Assembly (NCBI GenBank): GCA_947561715.1
Contig: OX387197.1
Location: 26,314,266-26,378,265, forward strand
Length of the DNA stretch: 64,000 nt
From: Ascidia mentula
Taxonomy: Eukaryota; Chordata; Ascidiacea; Phlebobranchia; Ascidiidae
Reading direction: 5' to 3'
Shown: positions 23,260 through 34,362 of the stretch, in pieces
Layout of the letters: each line of letters starts with the position of its first letter
Numbering within the stretch: the stretch's first letter is position 1
Position numbers and translations under genes: made by a program
The notes under the pieces: generated by a model
The model's database searches: none
What the model saw: only the letters and a program-made list of their open reading frames with translations
Told to the model about the DNA's origin: nothing

Positions 23260-24767
23260 ATGACAACTACAATTCGAGAGTTTTTACAAGAAGAATTTCA
23301 ACTGCGCCGCTTTGGATTTGTCGATTGTAGTGCTGAGGATTTTGCTCGCCTAAAGGTAGACTTCAATGCGTTTCACACACTATTAACTATTGCATCGCAA
23401 TATAAACTGTTTTCAATTTCACGCAACGATTTTAAATAAATTATTTATTCAGGGTATGCTAATGTTTAAAATCCGCCATTTGTTTACAGTGGACAGGTCG
23501 TCTTTCTCTGGTTCTGACTTATCGTATCCTGGTAGCTCTCTACTGCCTCGCGTGGTTCATTGCTGACATCGTGCTTAATAGAGACCCGTTGTATCTTACA
23601 TTCCTCACACACTGGGGTGAAGTTGTGATGTGTCTGTACTTTGGTGAGATTTTTGAACATTACAAATCAAGAAAATGGATTGTAGATTTCATTTTGGGAT
23701 TGGTGCAGATATGGAGTCAACCTTATCATGTAACTTGAACAGTTTTTGCCGGAAAAATAAAAATCATGTTCCAAAAATTTATGGTTGCACAGTAAGATTC
23801 GTTCTACACAAACTGAGGATTTTTGTGTTTCTGTGAATTAAGTCGCATGATTTTGATCAAATTCGAGGTTTTCAGAGTTGAAAAACGTTAACAACCATTT
23901 GATGTGCTTTACTCCTTAAATAACACTTACTTATTTGTGAAGTCATGGCCATATACTGCGTTGCAAAACCCACAAACTCCGGAGTCTTCAACCCTCTACC
24001 GGCCAGATCGCCTCGAAATTCACCGTCGCTAGGTGTGCGCGTGAGCCAAGAGAACAACAACCACGACAACACCCACAGTGGTAAATTGTTGGATCAAAAC
24101 TGTTTGCACTGCCCGGGTTTTAGCAAGTAACAAAATACAGTTCTTTAAGCATGCAATGACGTCATGGTTTGTTACAAATTTTAATCCATAATTTGCTTTG
24201 AACTCTTCCACAGTCTCAACCTCGCTGCGATGGTGGCACAAAGTCACGTGGGTACTTCTGAATCTCAACGCTGATTTGGCCTTTTTTGTCAGCATTCTCT
24301 ATTGGATCGGAGTCACACACAACCTTGTTGAGGCGTCGCCTTCCTTACTAGCGATCAACATCCACGTGCACGCCATCAACAGCGTCCTCCTTATCATCGA
24401 GCTCCTCCTTAATGATCTTCCCATCCGCATCCTCCACTTTCACTTCTCGCTCATCTTCGGTTTGGCCTTCATCTTCTTCACGCTTATAATACACTGGGCG
24501 GACGTGACGTCAACTGTGTATCCGGTGTTGAATTGGCGGGAAAGTCCGGCAAGAGCTGTTGGATTTGCTGTTGCCGCCCTAGCTTGCTGTTCCATAGTGA
24601 GTCATGCTCTGGTTTACACAATTTACGCAACAAAAACTCTACTTTATCGAAACTACTCTTCCACTGCGCCTCCGGTGGTAACAGTTCAGGTGGTAAACTC
24701 TCGTGTAGATGGAGGTAAAGAGCAGTTAGATTTCGAAAGAGATGTTCAAGAAGCTACTTCTGTATGA
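23260..24767 (+). CDS. Rolling stone-like multipass membrane protein, copy 2
   Basis: Exons 23260-23355, 23490-23643 and 24214-24767 give 267 aa, identical in length and splice phase to copy 1. Differences are few: K4T near the start, YPVLDW changed to YPVLNW, LLLIEL to LIIEL-type changes, and small swaps in the last span and tail. All six predicted spans, the LTHWGE element and the acidic ERDVQEATSV end are kept. Third-position changes outnumber replacements by eye, so the copy is likely under purifying selection. The function is inferred from the family (cell-surface protein; myoblast fusion in flies). Confidence 0.9.
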
Positions 24768-25026
24768 ACTTGCATGCGTGTGATTCTACACTGTGAAACT
24801 TTTAGGTTTTATACTTTCAAAAAAATAAATGCCTTTCTATGCTTTGTGTTATTTTATGATCCCTTATTCCGCAGTAGAATGGGCGAGGTTTGTTTCGTCA
24901 TGAAAGGTATGGAAGCAGAGCAGTATCGGTTGCTGAATGTGTTTTATCTTTTTCATGAAAAAGTTAACAATATTCCGCATGAACGAAATTTTGCATTGCT
25001 TGTGTTTGTGATGAAAGTTAGTAAAA

Positions 25027-25068
25027 AATCCAATGAACAAATTTTCAAGAATATTTTTCCATCATTGT
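25027..25068 (+). pseudogene. Short relic of a GNAT last exon
   Basis: Counterpart of 8,733-8,790, shorter by several bases. It is recognisable from the AATCCAATGAACAAATTTTC stretch. Confidence 0.45.
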
Positions 25069-26059
25069 CGCTGCGCGCGTGAGCCAAAAGAACAACAATC
25101 GGAGATTTCGCGCACGAAATCAAAACTCCTGTATATTCGTTAATAAAGCAGTCAAATACTGCCTAACAAAACATCTTCATCACTTCTGTTCTCGGTGTTA
25201 AGGTTTTAAAACGCACACTTACTGAAATGCTAAGAAGATATGGAAACTTCAATTAAATGCTTCATTGAAAACCCGAGGTTTGCCTTCATAAGTCTTAAGC
25301 ATAAGAAGATATTTTACATATGTAACATATACGAAAAAAGGAGAACCTAACAGCAAAGTGTTTTTATTGATAATTTTGATTTTTACAAAGCGAAATGAAG
25401 GCATATGTTTACAACATTTACACGTATTACGAGTCATGCAGTAAGAGTTTTGGAGACAGAAATGTTTACTGTAGCTCCCTTTCATCTTTCTTAATAATGC
25501 AGCCACATATGTCCCTGAAAGGGGAGTTATTTTTGCATTAAAACAGTTTCCATAAAATTTAAAAACCAAAGCAACTTTAGGGAAACAGTTCGTCGACGCA
25601 CAAAAAGTTTTATTCTCAGCAAAAATCCTACTTCCCCGCCTGTTTTACTATTTTCAAACTATGTTTAAACTCCCCCTCTTTGTTACGCATTTTATCAACA
25701 CAACCCTGCTTCCCTATGTTTTACTATAAGGCAGATGTGTGAGGATTGAAACTTTGTTAATCTGTGGTTACGTTCCATATCATGGTTGTTCTATCTGTAT
25801 CAGTATTGAGATCAATATTCATTTTATCACTAAAATATTTAACAACAGATCACAATGCACTACAATTGGAACTTGGTCGTCAGCAGTGAAACCAAATTCA
25901 CTTTCGACGAAAACGGGATCAATTTTTGTGATGTTTCTTTGATTCACTTCATACACAAATTCAAGCGTAATCAAAGTTGAAACAGAAACCGTATTTAGTT
26001 AAATGGATGGTAGCAAATATACTTTAATTGTATTATATTATAGTTAGAAACAAACCTTA

Positions 26060-26290
26060 ACTAGCTGGTCTACCAAACTCACGATACCAAACCTCTGCTT
26101 TACCAAAACTACGCCTAAACTGCGCCACCGGTGGTCACAGTTCAGGTCGTAAACTTTTGCTTAGATGGCGGAAAAGAGCAGTCGTTAACAACATCATTTA
26201 TTTGGATTACCACGTTTTTATAGGTTCAAATCAATTGTGGCAAACAACTACTTCTGTATGACCTTGAAATGAATGCAATTTTGAAGTGTG
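26060..26290 (+). pseudogene. Degenerate copy of the rolling stone-like gene's 3' end
   Basis: Counterpart of 9,757-9,990, with no intact frame. Confidence 0.6.
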
Positions 26291-27066
26291 AATGTTTAAG
26301 GGTATTTTCCCAAATGACAGACCACAATCAGTCGGTGTTTCCAAATCATGATGATATGGATCCAATTTATTCGATTTGCTGTTCCTTATTTAAGCTTTTA
26401 AGGGTAGACTGGTTGAATGTGTGCGCGCCTAATGTTTGAATTATAAATAAAACTAACACAAAATGAGATTTTAAGCCTTAAATTTGTTTATTCCATTATT
26501 AAACAACGACACAACACAGTCGTTTTTTACAAACCCGATGTGCAATATACGCCCCTTTGCGGGTGTGGTTGCCGAGCCCGCTTTAATGTACGCATCTGAT
26601 CCCAAGTATCAAGATCAGAAATATGTTTTGTCACATAAACAACGTAGGTCATAGACACCAATGCATAATTTATAAAATGATTTCCGTCATGTCAAAGTGA
26701 TCTTATCTTTTACACGCGTGTTATTATCTAGTACTGCTACGTGTCCTTACACAACTGGTAGTTTGTTGTGAGAAGGGTTGTGTTGCACACAGAGCGTCCT
26801 TAAGACAGAGATGAGTTTTTAGTAGATGTGCTTTTACTCTTTTTTACGTTGTTTTTACAGACACTGAATGCTTTATAGCGAAATATATTTGTCTCACACG
26901 AAAGCCAATAGATTTTAACCCAGGAAACATGTTTTCCAAAAACGTCATCAAATAAACATATACGAAATAAATCTTGTAGAGATTCTTTATTCTGCATATA
27001 TTCGGCAGTCATACAGCAATGATATTAGGACACAATATTTACTGTAGCTTCATCCACATTCGTCAT

Positions 27067-28037
27067 TTAAACCGCACTTGTGATGCATGCGACCAAGAAT
27101 GGAAACAGAATATGAAGAAAACTATTGTTGATGGCGGTTGCTTTGTTGCTGTCATTGCAATAATCTGCAAAATCAAATAGGAGTCGTAAATGCTATTTTT
27201 GTTCCAAGTAGCATTTCTCATCAATCACAATTTACTAAACTAAAAACTAAAAAATACGTTTCGGTTTTTCGTAACGGATATTGTTTGTGGTGTTTGTGTG
27301 GATTTTATTAGTTTAATAACCTGGTCAAGTTTCAAAAAATAGATACCAGTGAAAGTACCAAGAGATATAGTTTTGTTCTTACCGGTGCAACACGATTGCT
27401 GTTTGTTTCCGAGTTCAAGATATTCATTAGGATCGCCACAGTCTCGAACCACTGTTTTGGAGGTAGCGTACACTAAAAATTAACTTTTTAAAAATTTTTT
27501 TACGTTTTTTTTCATTTGATGAGCAAAAGAAACACGAATTTATTTTGTTAAAAGACAGACTTGACTGAATTTTTTAATGATAGTCGAACTTACATGTTTC
27601 CCAGCCGGTGCGTCGAAATCGACACGTCTCATTACAGTCTGCCACATACGGGGAAAGGGGAGATGGGGATAATTTATCAAATTTACATTCCTCGTTGTCA
27701 ATTTGATCTGTAAAGGCACTTTGAAACCTGGTGTATTGACAGTTGTAACACTTCAGACCATTTCCTGTAACAAATTATTTATGTCAAGAGCAGTTTACGT
27801 GGCAACCGATGAAATAGAATGCCAGGCACAGCACTTGTAAAAGCCAACAATGGCGCTGAACAGTGGCAGCACTTAACAGTTCACATGGGAAACAGAATTT
27901 GCCTTATGATTCATAGCTTGGTTATTATATGGTCGTTGCAGTACCAAAGTAAGAATTTACCTGACGGTTCGGGCAAACTACTCACCACACAAAATATTCA
28001 GAGATGTGAAAATCAACATCAACATAAACTTGTTCAT
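27067..28037 (-). CDS. Ly6/uPAR-domain GPI-anchored protein, copy 2
   Basis: Exons on the minus strand: 27986-28037, 27594-27764, 27383-27472 and 27067-27164, giving 136 aa. The signal peptide MNKFMLMLIFTSLNILC is followed by a complete LU domain: NGLKCYNCQYTRF, EECKFD, VADCNETC, VVRDCGDP, then SCCT and DYCND. The last asparagine-rich turn leads into a hydrophobic C-terminus (LHILFPFLVACITSAV), fitting a GPI-anchor signal. All exon joins are phase 1, as usual for LU genes. Three-finger proteins of this kind work at the cell surface as ligands or co-receptors. Unlike copy 1, the full cysteine set is present, so this is the better candidate for a functional protein. Confidence 0.9.
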
Positions 28038-28191
28038 TTTTACTCGATGGAATTCCACGATTAATTGTAGAATAAACCCTGTATTTAACATAGAACCGTA
28101 TATGTTACCACTGGCAAGTTCTTCAAAGTACTAAAATTAAAATATCGATAATTCAAAAATTCAAATGTCTACATAGGCTGCACCGAAGTAA

Positions 28192-28410
28192 AACAACTCA
28201 CTGTGAACCCGCACACAAGCATTTAACATGGAACTCTGTAGCCGGCGGATACGCTTTTGTTAACGTGTAGGTTTTTCTACGTTCCCTATGACCTTCGATG
28301 GAAATGCGATTAACTGTTTTCCGCGCTTTCTTCTGCTCGAAACCCGTATGTTTTTCCTTCGCTTTGCTTGGAACTGCTGAAAGTTGAACGCTGCAACTGC
28401 CAACTGCCAA
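28192..28410 (-). other. Possible 5' exon of Ly6-like copy 2
   Basis: Counterpart of 11,807-12,020. The frame ends ATEFHVKCLCAGSQ before gtgagt. Frame agreement between the two copies is limited to the 3' part. Confidence 0.35.
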
Positions 28411-28845
28411 CTATTACATAGGCCAATCACAAAACAGAACCATCTTCTTCTTAACGACGTGTTTCTAGTTGCGTGACTTGAATAACGTCACCCATTTGTC
28501 TAGAATTAACTGAAGGAAAGATTTGTCTTTGGATGTTGTCATGTACGGTTTCTGTTGAACTTCACCTGACTGGAAGGTTACACACTGCAGGTTGTTACAG
28601 CATTAGATTTGTAAATCTTATTTTTGCCCAAATTGTCACAACTGTGGATATAACGCATACATACCAGTACAGCGACGAATATTGTTGGTGTATATTCGTT
28701 GCGTAACTTTACCTGAAATATGCAAAAGCAATTCTTTGATAAACAACCGTATATTTTGATTCAATATTTGCGTATTTACCCAAGAAAGGAAGAAAATGCA
28801 AGGAGTTGAAGTGATATAGCTCATCATGAACATCACAGCTTGTGC

Positions 28846-28965
28846 TTCACGGGTAATTGCTTTTAGCAGAGAACAATGGCAGTGTGTGGTGGTGGAATAT
28901 TCTTAAAAGTTCGTTACCGCTCATTGGATCTCTGTAATCCTTGTACAAGGTGATAAAATTTAAAA
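28846..28965 (-). pseudogene. Inverted relic of a GNAT last exon
   Basis: The minus strand reads LYKDYRDPMSGNELLRIF, then loses frame within the PPPHSGAV region. It is the counterpart of 12,306-12,420 and keeps more of the original coding sequence. Confidence 0.7.
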
Positions 28966-28969
28966 CCGC

Positions 28970-30110
28970 ACTTTTTTGCTGTTCGTCATCGGTATCGTGT
29001 GATTGACTACAAGGACCATTTTTAAGCCTCTGTAAACGGTATTACTGGTATACGTTACTTTATAAAAAACAATTAAAACGTTGTTACGATGTCAGTGGTT
29101 GTAACGTAGTACGTAAAACATAACTCCGCTATATATTTACATTTAATAAAGGTTCGATGCTTAAGACTCAGTAAATAAACACATCATTACAGGTGTATAC
29201 AACCATACTGTGTTGTTTCGTTCACCAAGTAAATTATTGTGCTTTGTGACTGTCCGCAATTTCTCTGGATGCAATCTGTCAGTTGGTTTACTTACGTTGG
29301 AATTGGTCACCCCTTTTTAGTGTAGATTTATTGCCCGAAATACTCGATGGATTTCTTGGGAAAAAATCTGATCGACTCTTGTTGGTAACTTAACATGGAT
29401 CGCATATTAGAATAATCACCGCACATAATATACAATCTGCTGGCACTAAAGCCAAAAAAGAGCAGGTGGATTTAGCGGCTGGAAGATAATGGGCAATGAA
29501 AGCGCAGTGATTAAAACTAAGATTTTAGTGGTTTGGTTTTGTATTTTAAGGGAATACATGACCATACTCCGTGTAGTCGATTCTGACTGTGACGTAACGT
29601 TGGACAATTTAATATTTACCGCAGAATACATGCATTTTGTCTGTTCGAAAACAAACCTGAAATTCGTCTACTGTAGTTTTGCAATCGTTTGCACTTTTTG
29701 CATCGGTCGTTTTTCTGGGTAAACATTCTTGTTACTGTGTGATGCGCGCTCAAACACTCGAAATTCCCTTTTTCTGACTCGGTTCTATCGCTGACTTTGC
29801 ACTCATCCAGAGATTCTGACGTCACCACGAGTTCATGCACAGCTTAGAAAATAGCTGTTGCGGACTTAAGAATGCGAATGCTGACTACACTGCCCTCTGT
29901 CCTGTCTGTAACGGGAAAAGAACATAAGATACGGGCAGGGTGGTCGCGATATTATTGCAAAACAATGTGTAGATTTGTCCTTGCATCGGTGCATCAGATC
30001 AGTAAATATCACAATGCAAATTAGAAATGAGAGTTTTGATTTCTTTGAATCGCTTTTACATTTTTATAATCTTGTATTACTGTTGGTTAACTGCGTTGTT
30101 GTGTTGTTTT
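28970..30110. other. Gene-free junction between the two halves of the window
   Basis: Only short frames with no splice context. It separates the duplicated acetyltransferase/Ly6 block from the lectin-receptor array. Confidence 0.4.
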
Positions 30111-30114
30111 TTAG

Positions 30115-30158
30115 CGATACTGGTGATGCCTGTAAACACAGGCGAAATATATATGTCG
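30115..30158 (+). ncRNA. Hammerhead-like motif with one altered core base
   Basis: Stem I CGATA (30115-30119), core CTGGTGA instead of CTGATGA, a perfect six-pair stem II GCCTGT/ACAGGC, core GAAA (30144-30147), a two-pair stem III, cleavage-position A, and stem I partner TGTCG with one G-U pair. The architecture equals the motif at 3,833. The altered core A suggests it is probably inactive. Confidence 0.5.
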
Positions 30159-30640
30159 AAAAAATTTTGAACAGACAGACGACTTAGGAATATTTATCAC
30201 AATTGGTGCAAATTAGAAAGATAATAACTTTCAACAGTTGACCGCATTACTAACAAACGCATTATTGATAAACATGTGAAACACAAAAAGTACACACATA
30301 TTTGCCAACTTGCGCGAAAGTTGGGAAACGCTTGTGGCAAATACAAGCTTTGTTGGACTTGTGACGTCAAAAAAGTTTTTATGTTATCGTGAGGGTTATT
30401 ACATCGTACATCTCGAATTTTACAAGTGCTGAATAAAATAAATCAAGTTTCGATTAAGGCAGAACAAATGGAAAGACCGATTTCAACGACACAACGGACA
30501 CACGCCACGTAATCTACGAGCAAGCATATTGGTTTAGGTACAAGGTCGCTATAAAACGTCAGTCATACACCCACAAAAGTGTCCTGGAAATCGATTCGTG
30601 CCTTGAACAAAAGTCATTGAAAGGAACTCATGTCGAACAC

Positions 30641-30680
30641 AGAAGAAAGTGGGTTCGAACCCCGGTCTGGCTATGAACAG
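30641..30680 (+). other. tRNA T-arm/B-box-like sequence, first of three copies
   Basis: GTGGGTTCGAACCCCGG resembles a tRNA T arm (Pol III B box). Copies lie at about 35,371-35,411 and 40,147-40,190, always about 60-90 bp beyond the receptor stop. In the second copy GCCAT and ATGGC can pair around it. No full tRNA cloverleaf is found; a tRNA-derived remnant is likely. Confidence 0.35.
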
Positions 30681-30731
30681 AATTATACCACATTTTAAAT
30701 GCAGGTGAAGATAATCAACAATGAAAACTAA

Positions 30732-31517
30732 CTAGTTGTTTGTTATGGTCACCACGGCGTAAGTTTCATCTGTGACGTCATGGGTTTGATGGACATTGAC
30801 TCAGACACTCTGAACTTTGTGTAATTGATCGTAAGTTTCAGAAACACTTTCGTCAGTCTGTAAACCACTGTAAACTTCTTCTGCTGTCGCCTGATGCTGC
30901 AGTTGATCGTAAGTATCTGTGTCATTATCGGTCAGTTGCAATGTGTTGTATGTTTGTGTGTCTGGTACGGGGTGTTGGAGGTGGTCGTACGTTGTCTGTT
31001 GCTCCACGTCTTGATGAAGTACGTTGTAAGTCTCAGACTCCATTTGAACTTGGTCGTAATTATCCACAGGTTCTACCTCTAGTGCTGTGGCGTATGTTTG
31101 GTCTTTAATCCGCGACACTTGTGGTTGATTAATGTTTTCATCCTGTGCAGTAGTGTATGTTGCACTCAACGCAGTGTCGTATGTAAGTTCTTCAATTTTG
31201 TCATTTTGCTCAAAGTTACCAACTTCTTGTGCTAATCTATACGGATTTTCATGTGGAGTTTGCTCCTCTAGTTTGGCATATGTATCTCCATTCTGCTGGG
31301 CTTTGTGTAAAACGTTGTAACCCTCGTTTTGAAACTTATCAATTTCACTGTAAGGACATTCTTCATCGACTCGATTAACATCTTCTGCAATGGCGTACGT
31401 TTGTGATTCCGGTTTTGTGACGTCATAACCGAGATTGTTGTTCTTTATGATGGTCTCGCTTCCGGATTTTCCTTTTGTCGATTTTATTTTACTTTTACGT
31501 GAAGGATTGGAGGGGTT
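30732..31517 (-). pseudogene. Untranslated remainder of the receptor A tail exon
   Basis: This stretch still reads through most of the tyrosine-rich tail seen in copies B and C (TYNTLQL, TYDQLQH and similar repeats), with in-frame 3-bp changes. It lies behind a stop at 31518-31520, and a second stop removes the last 20 or so codons including the TYAVV motif. The frame kept in between suggests recent loss, or use in a transcript that avoids the stop. Confidence 0.7.
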
Positions 31518-33697
31518 TTATGGTTGAGATTCTGTACCTACGTGGTAACATATGTGGGTTATAACCGCTCCCTATCCATCTACGTTACTACAGTTGAGCA
31601 ATCCTTACACCGAGCAAAGTACGCGACACAATATCTCTGATCACTTGATTACTCTGTAGCTGTGTTAATATAAACCCCAAGCTTTAACTTTGAGGCTCAC
31701 TCAATTACAATTCCTTCCACTCATACCAACGTACATAGATCATTAATGTCAACATAACTAAAAACAATACTTACAAATGTTTTCCACTTTATTAATCGTT
31801 GGGTTTGTCTTGCGTTCAGCACTAAATGGAACAAAAAACTATGTTTATAATCAGCAATCTTAGATAACAAACAGTCCAGCAAAATTGACCTCTAATTAAT
31901 TTTGCTTTGTTTTTAATTGTTTATATTATGGCACATTTTATAAAGTGTTGTTCGTCCTTATTTATGATAAAACTTTTACCGTTTTCTTCTGCGAATGTGA
32001 AACACCATCAGTAGACTGAAGATAAACAGAAAAACTCCAACACCAACCGAAGCAACAATAATGTACAAGTTGTTGTTGGTATTTGGTGGTAAGTTGCCAG
32101 ATGTAGAGTCTAGTTAAGACATACGCTATTTAACATTCATTAAATTCATGCTCAGTCACCAAAACACAAGACACGGTATAATTTATTAAAGCTTATGAAC
32201 ATGGAAACAAAAGCAATCTCCAAAATACAGTTAGGCAAAAACTTCTACTTACCTGTTAAACCAGACGCGGATGAATACGAAGTTGTCGGATTTGTTTGAC
32301 TAAACGTGTCATTATGGTTCGCCGTTTGTCCGAAAGCAGTGGTTTGGACTTGGCTGGTTGCCATGGTAGTACTACGTTTGGTTGTTGCTGTTGCGGTTGT
32401 AGTTGTAGTTATTGATAATGTTGTTGTGCTGGATGTTGAAGTGGTAGCAGGAGTTGTGGTGATCCTTGGTTGTGTTGACGTAGACGTCATAGCTGTGCAC
32501 ATTGTGACATGTTATGAATAAATTTGAACATGTGCATTTATGAAAAGTAAATGCGAGTTTCTTGTGAAGATTTCTATGTTTAACCCAACAAAAAGAAAGC
32601 GCAAATACAACCACTTAGTGTGCGGTGATGCTGATTCAGTGCAGTCGGTGCCTTTGCACAGAGCATTTATTATACATCACATAAATTGCTGTTGTTTCGA
32701 ATAAGGAAGGCTGATTGCTTGCGCACTAAGAAGGAACAGATGTTTTTACAAAGATGACTGCGAACAAAAAAAATATTTTGTATTGATTACCTGAGGGGTT
32801 TCTTTCACAAATGTATCTCGAAGCAAATGAGCAAGGAACATCTCTCCATCTGTATGTTGGATCAAGTTCGTAAACCCATCCCATTATCACACAATCCTCA
32901 TTTCCATCCTTGTTGTTTGGTTCGCCTCCAAACCACTGTCCACTGTCAGCTTTTGATCCATCCGTCCACTTAAAGTTGTTTTTTCCCTGAACTCGTGTTG
33001 CTCCGATGTAGAAAGAGAATGGGAAAGCTTTACAACGATGAGCAAACGCGTTAGGTACGCCATATTATCCTCAAATAATTTTACAATTCGTTTGTTAAAA
33101 GTTACTTCTTTCAGCAAAACTTATTTTGCAATTATTGCTTAAGTTTGAAGCACAAGCTTTAAGATTTACTGAGAATCTGACTGCGATCTAATATTACAAA
33201 TATCCGAGGAATTACCCTGGAAACACATCCATGTAAATTTTTAAAATAAAAGCCAAAAAGTCTTTACTTAACACTAAGTGTACTAAATGCACTTGAGCTT
33301 GTCTATCCCATAAGTAACATAATGTTCACTAATTTTGGCAAAATATTCCCACACTTTCTTCATTTTCCTTAACCTTGTATTTTCATAGAAACGAATTCAT
33401 TTTTAAGTAAATTTATTTCCCGCAAAAAAATCCACAGGTAAGTATCATACAAACAACAAAACTACCTGTAACTGTTCCAATCTTGCCCACGAGGAAGTTA
33501 AATATGGCTGTCTTTTTAACACTGGCGAGAAATGTATTGTGTGCATTGCCTTGGTGTCCACTGCATGCAGTTTCAGCTTCTGTGTATGAATTAACTTGAG
33601 GTCCGATCAAATATTCCCTGTAGTCGTCATACTTGTACCAAGTTTGTCCAAAAACAACAGGAAGCATAAATCCAAGTATTATGGTCAATACTTTCAT
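31518..33697 (-). CDS. C-type lectin receptor A, tail-less
   Basis: Exons: 33466-33697, 32791-33027, 32253-32492, 31980-32109, 31775-31821 and 31518-31537, giving 301 aa. The signal peptide starts at the inner Met (MKVLTIILGFMLPVVFG). The C-type lectin domain spans exons 1-2: WYKYDDYREYLIGP, the TACSG cysteine, a WTDG core, GEPNN, EDCVIMGW, RWRDVPC and RYICE. Exon 3 is a Thr/Ser-rich stalk likely to be O-glycosylated. Exon 4 is a membrane span with no charged residue and an RRRKR stop-transfer. The linker exon reads RAERKTNPTINKVEN. The tail exon stops after TESQP. The product is a surface lectin without signalling motifs. The GEPNN motif is of the mannose-type calcium site, but the usual WND reads WRD. 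Confidence 0.78.
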
Positions 33698-34229
33698 GTT
33701 GCCTGTGCTAATACCAGCAATACACACACATATATATAATAACCTGTATTAATTGTGCAATTACGTAATTGTGTCTCATTAACATTCATACGCGATGTAC
33801 ACAACACACAAGTTTTCAGGATTATTAAAGAAAAATGTCAAGAAGAATTTGAATAGCAGATTTACATCACAATTACCCATTTGTAAAAATAACTCCTAGG
33901 ACATTAATGTGAAACGAAACAATCGGACTTATTAGAACGTATTAGAATCGACATTAAATGTAATTACTCCCACACTGAAACAAAGCACCCAAAGTCGCTT
34001 GTTCATGAAAAAACTCCATGGAAATTATTTGTTTTGTTTTACAATTTACAAGATTCAACAAACTCCTGCTAACTTATGTGAAAATCTACTTTCTTCAATG
34101 TGTTCACAAAAGGCGAATTACACCGGCAAAATCTGAAACACAGCATAAACTTGTGCATCTCGTAAAACTCCATACTGTGAACGATTGTGTAGTTAAACTT
34201 ACTGAGCCTCTGTTAGAGTCACCACTTAC

Positions 34230-34362
34230 GTCTACGTAAGAATATACGTTGTTTGGTTTGACCACAGCGTTATTGACGCAACACCGCCCACATTCGCGTG
34301 GTTCTGATTGATAATCGAAACGCGTCACACGTTGCAGAGAAGGCGCGTAACTACAGTGAAAA
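34230..34362 (-). other. Cys-rich open exon-like segment upstream of receptor A
   Basis: The frame NGFHCSYAPSLQRVTRFDYQ, then ECGRCCVNNAVV, ends at VD just before a gtaagt donor, about 530 bp upstream of the receptor start. It is kept in units B (38,961-39,093) and C (44,231-44,441). Downstream, near 34,165, an ATG CAC AAG TTT ATG run resembles the Ly6 signal exon. It may be a 5' exon or a relic. Confidence 0.35.

Larger units (their letters stand above)
24774..27060. other. Gene-poor spacer after rolling stone-like copy 2
   Basis: Counterpart of 8,480-10,680, with the same relics and the 3' UTR of Ly6-like copy 2. It also carries the intact 41-codon frame at 25,855-25,981 (MHYNWNLVVSSETKFTFDEN start), which I cannot assign. 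Confidence 0.4.
18630..28965. repeat. Distal copy of the >10-kb segmental duplication
   Basis: Collinear with 40-12,410. It has one acetyltransferase gene instead of two, lacks the orphan exon at 724-887 and the 244-bp intron insertion, and carries its own small indels throughout. Confidence 0.9.

Noticed and set aside
30641-30680. A full tRNA gene
   Set aside because: Only a T-arm-like part is present; no D arm, anticodon arm or acceptor stem of proper length can be drawn.
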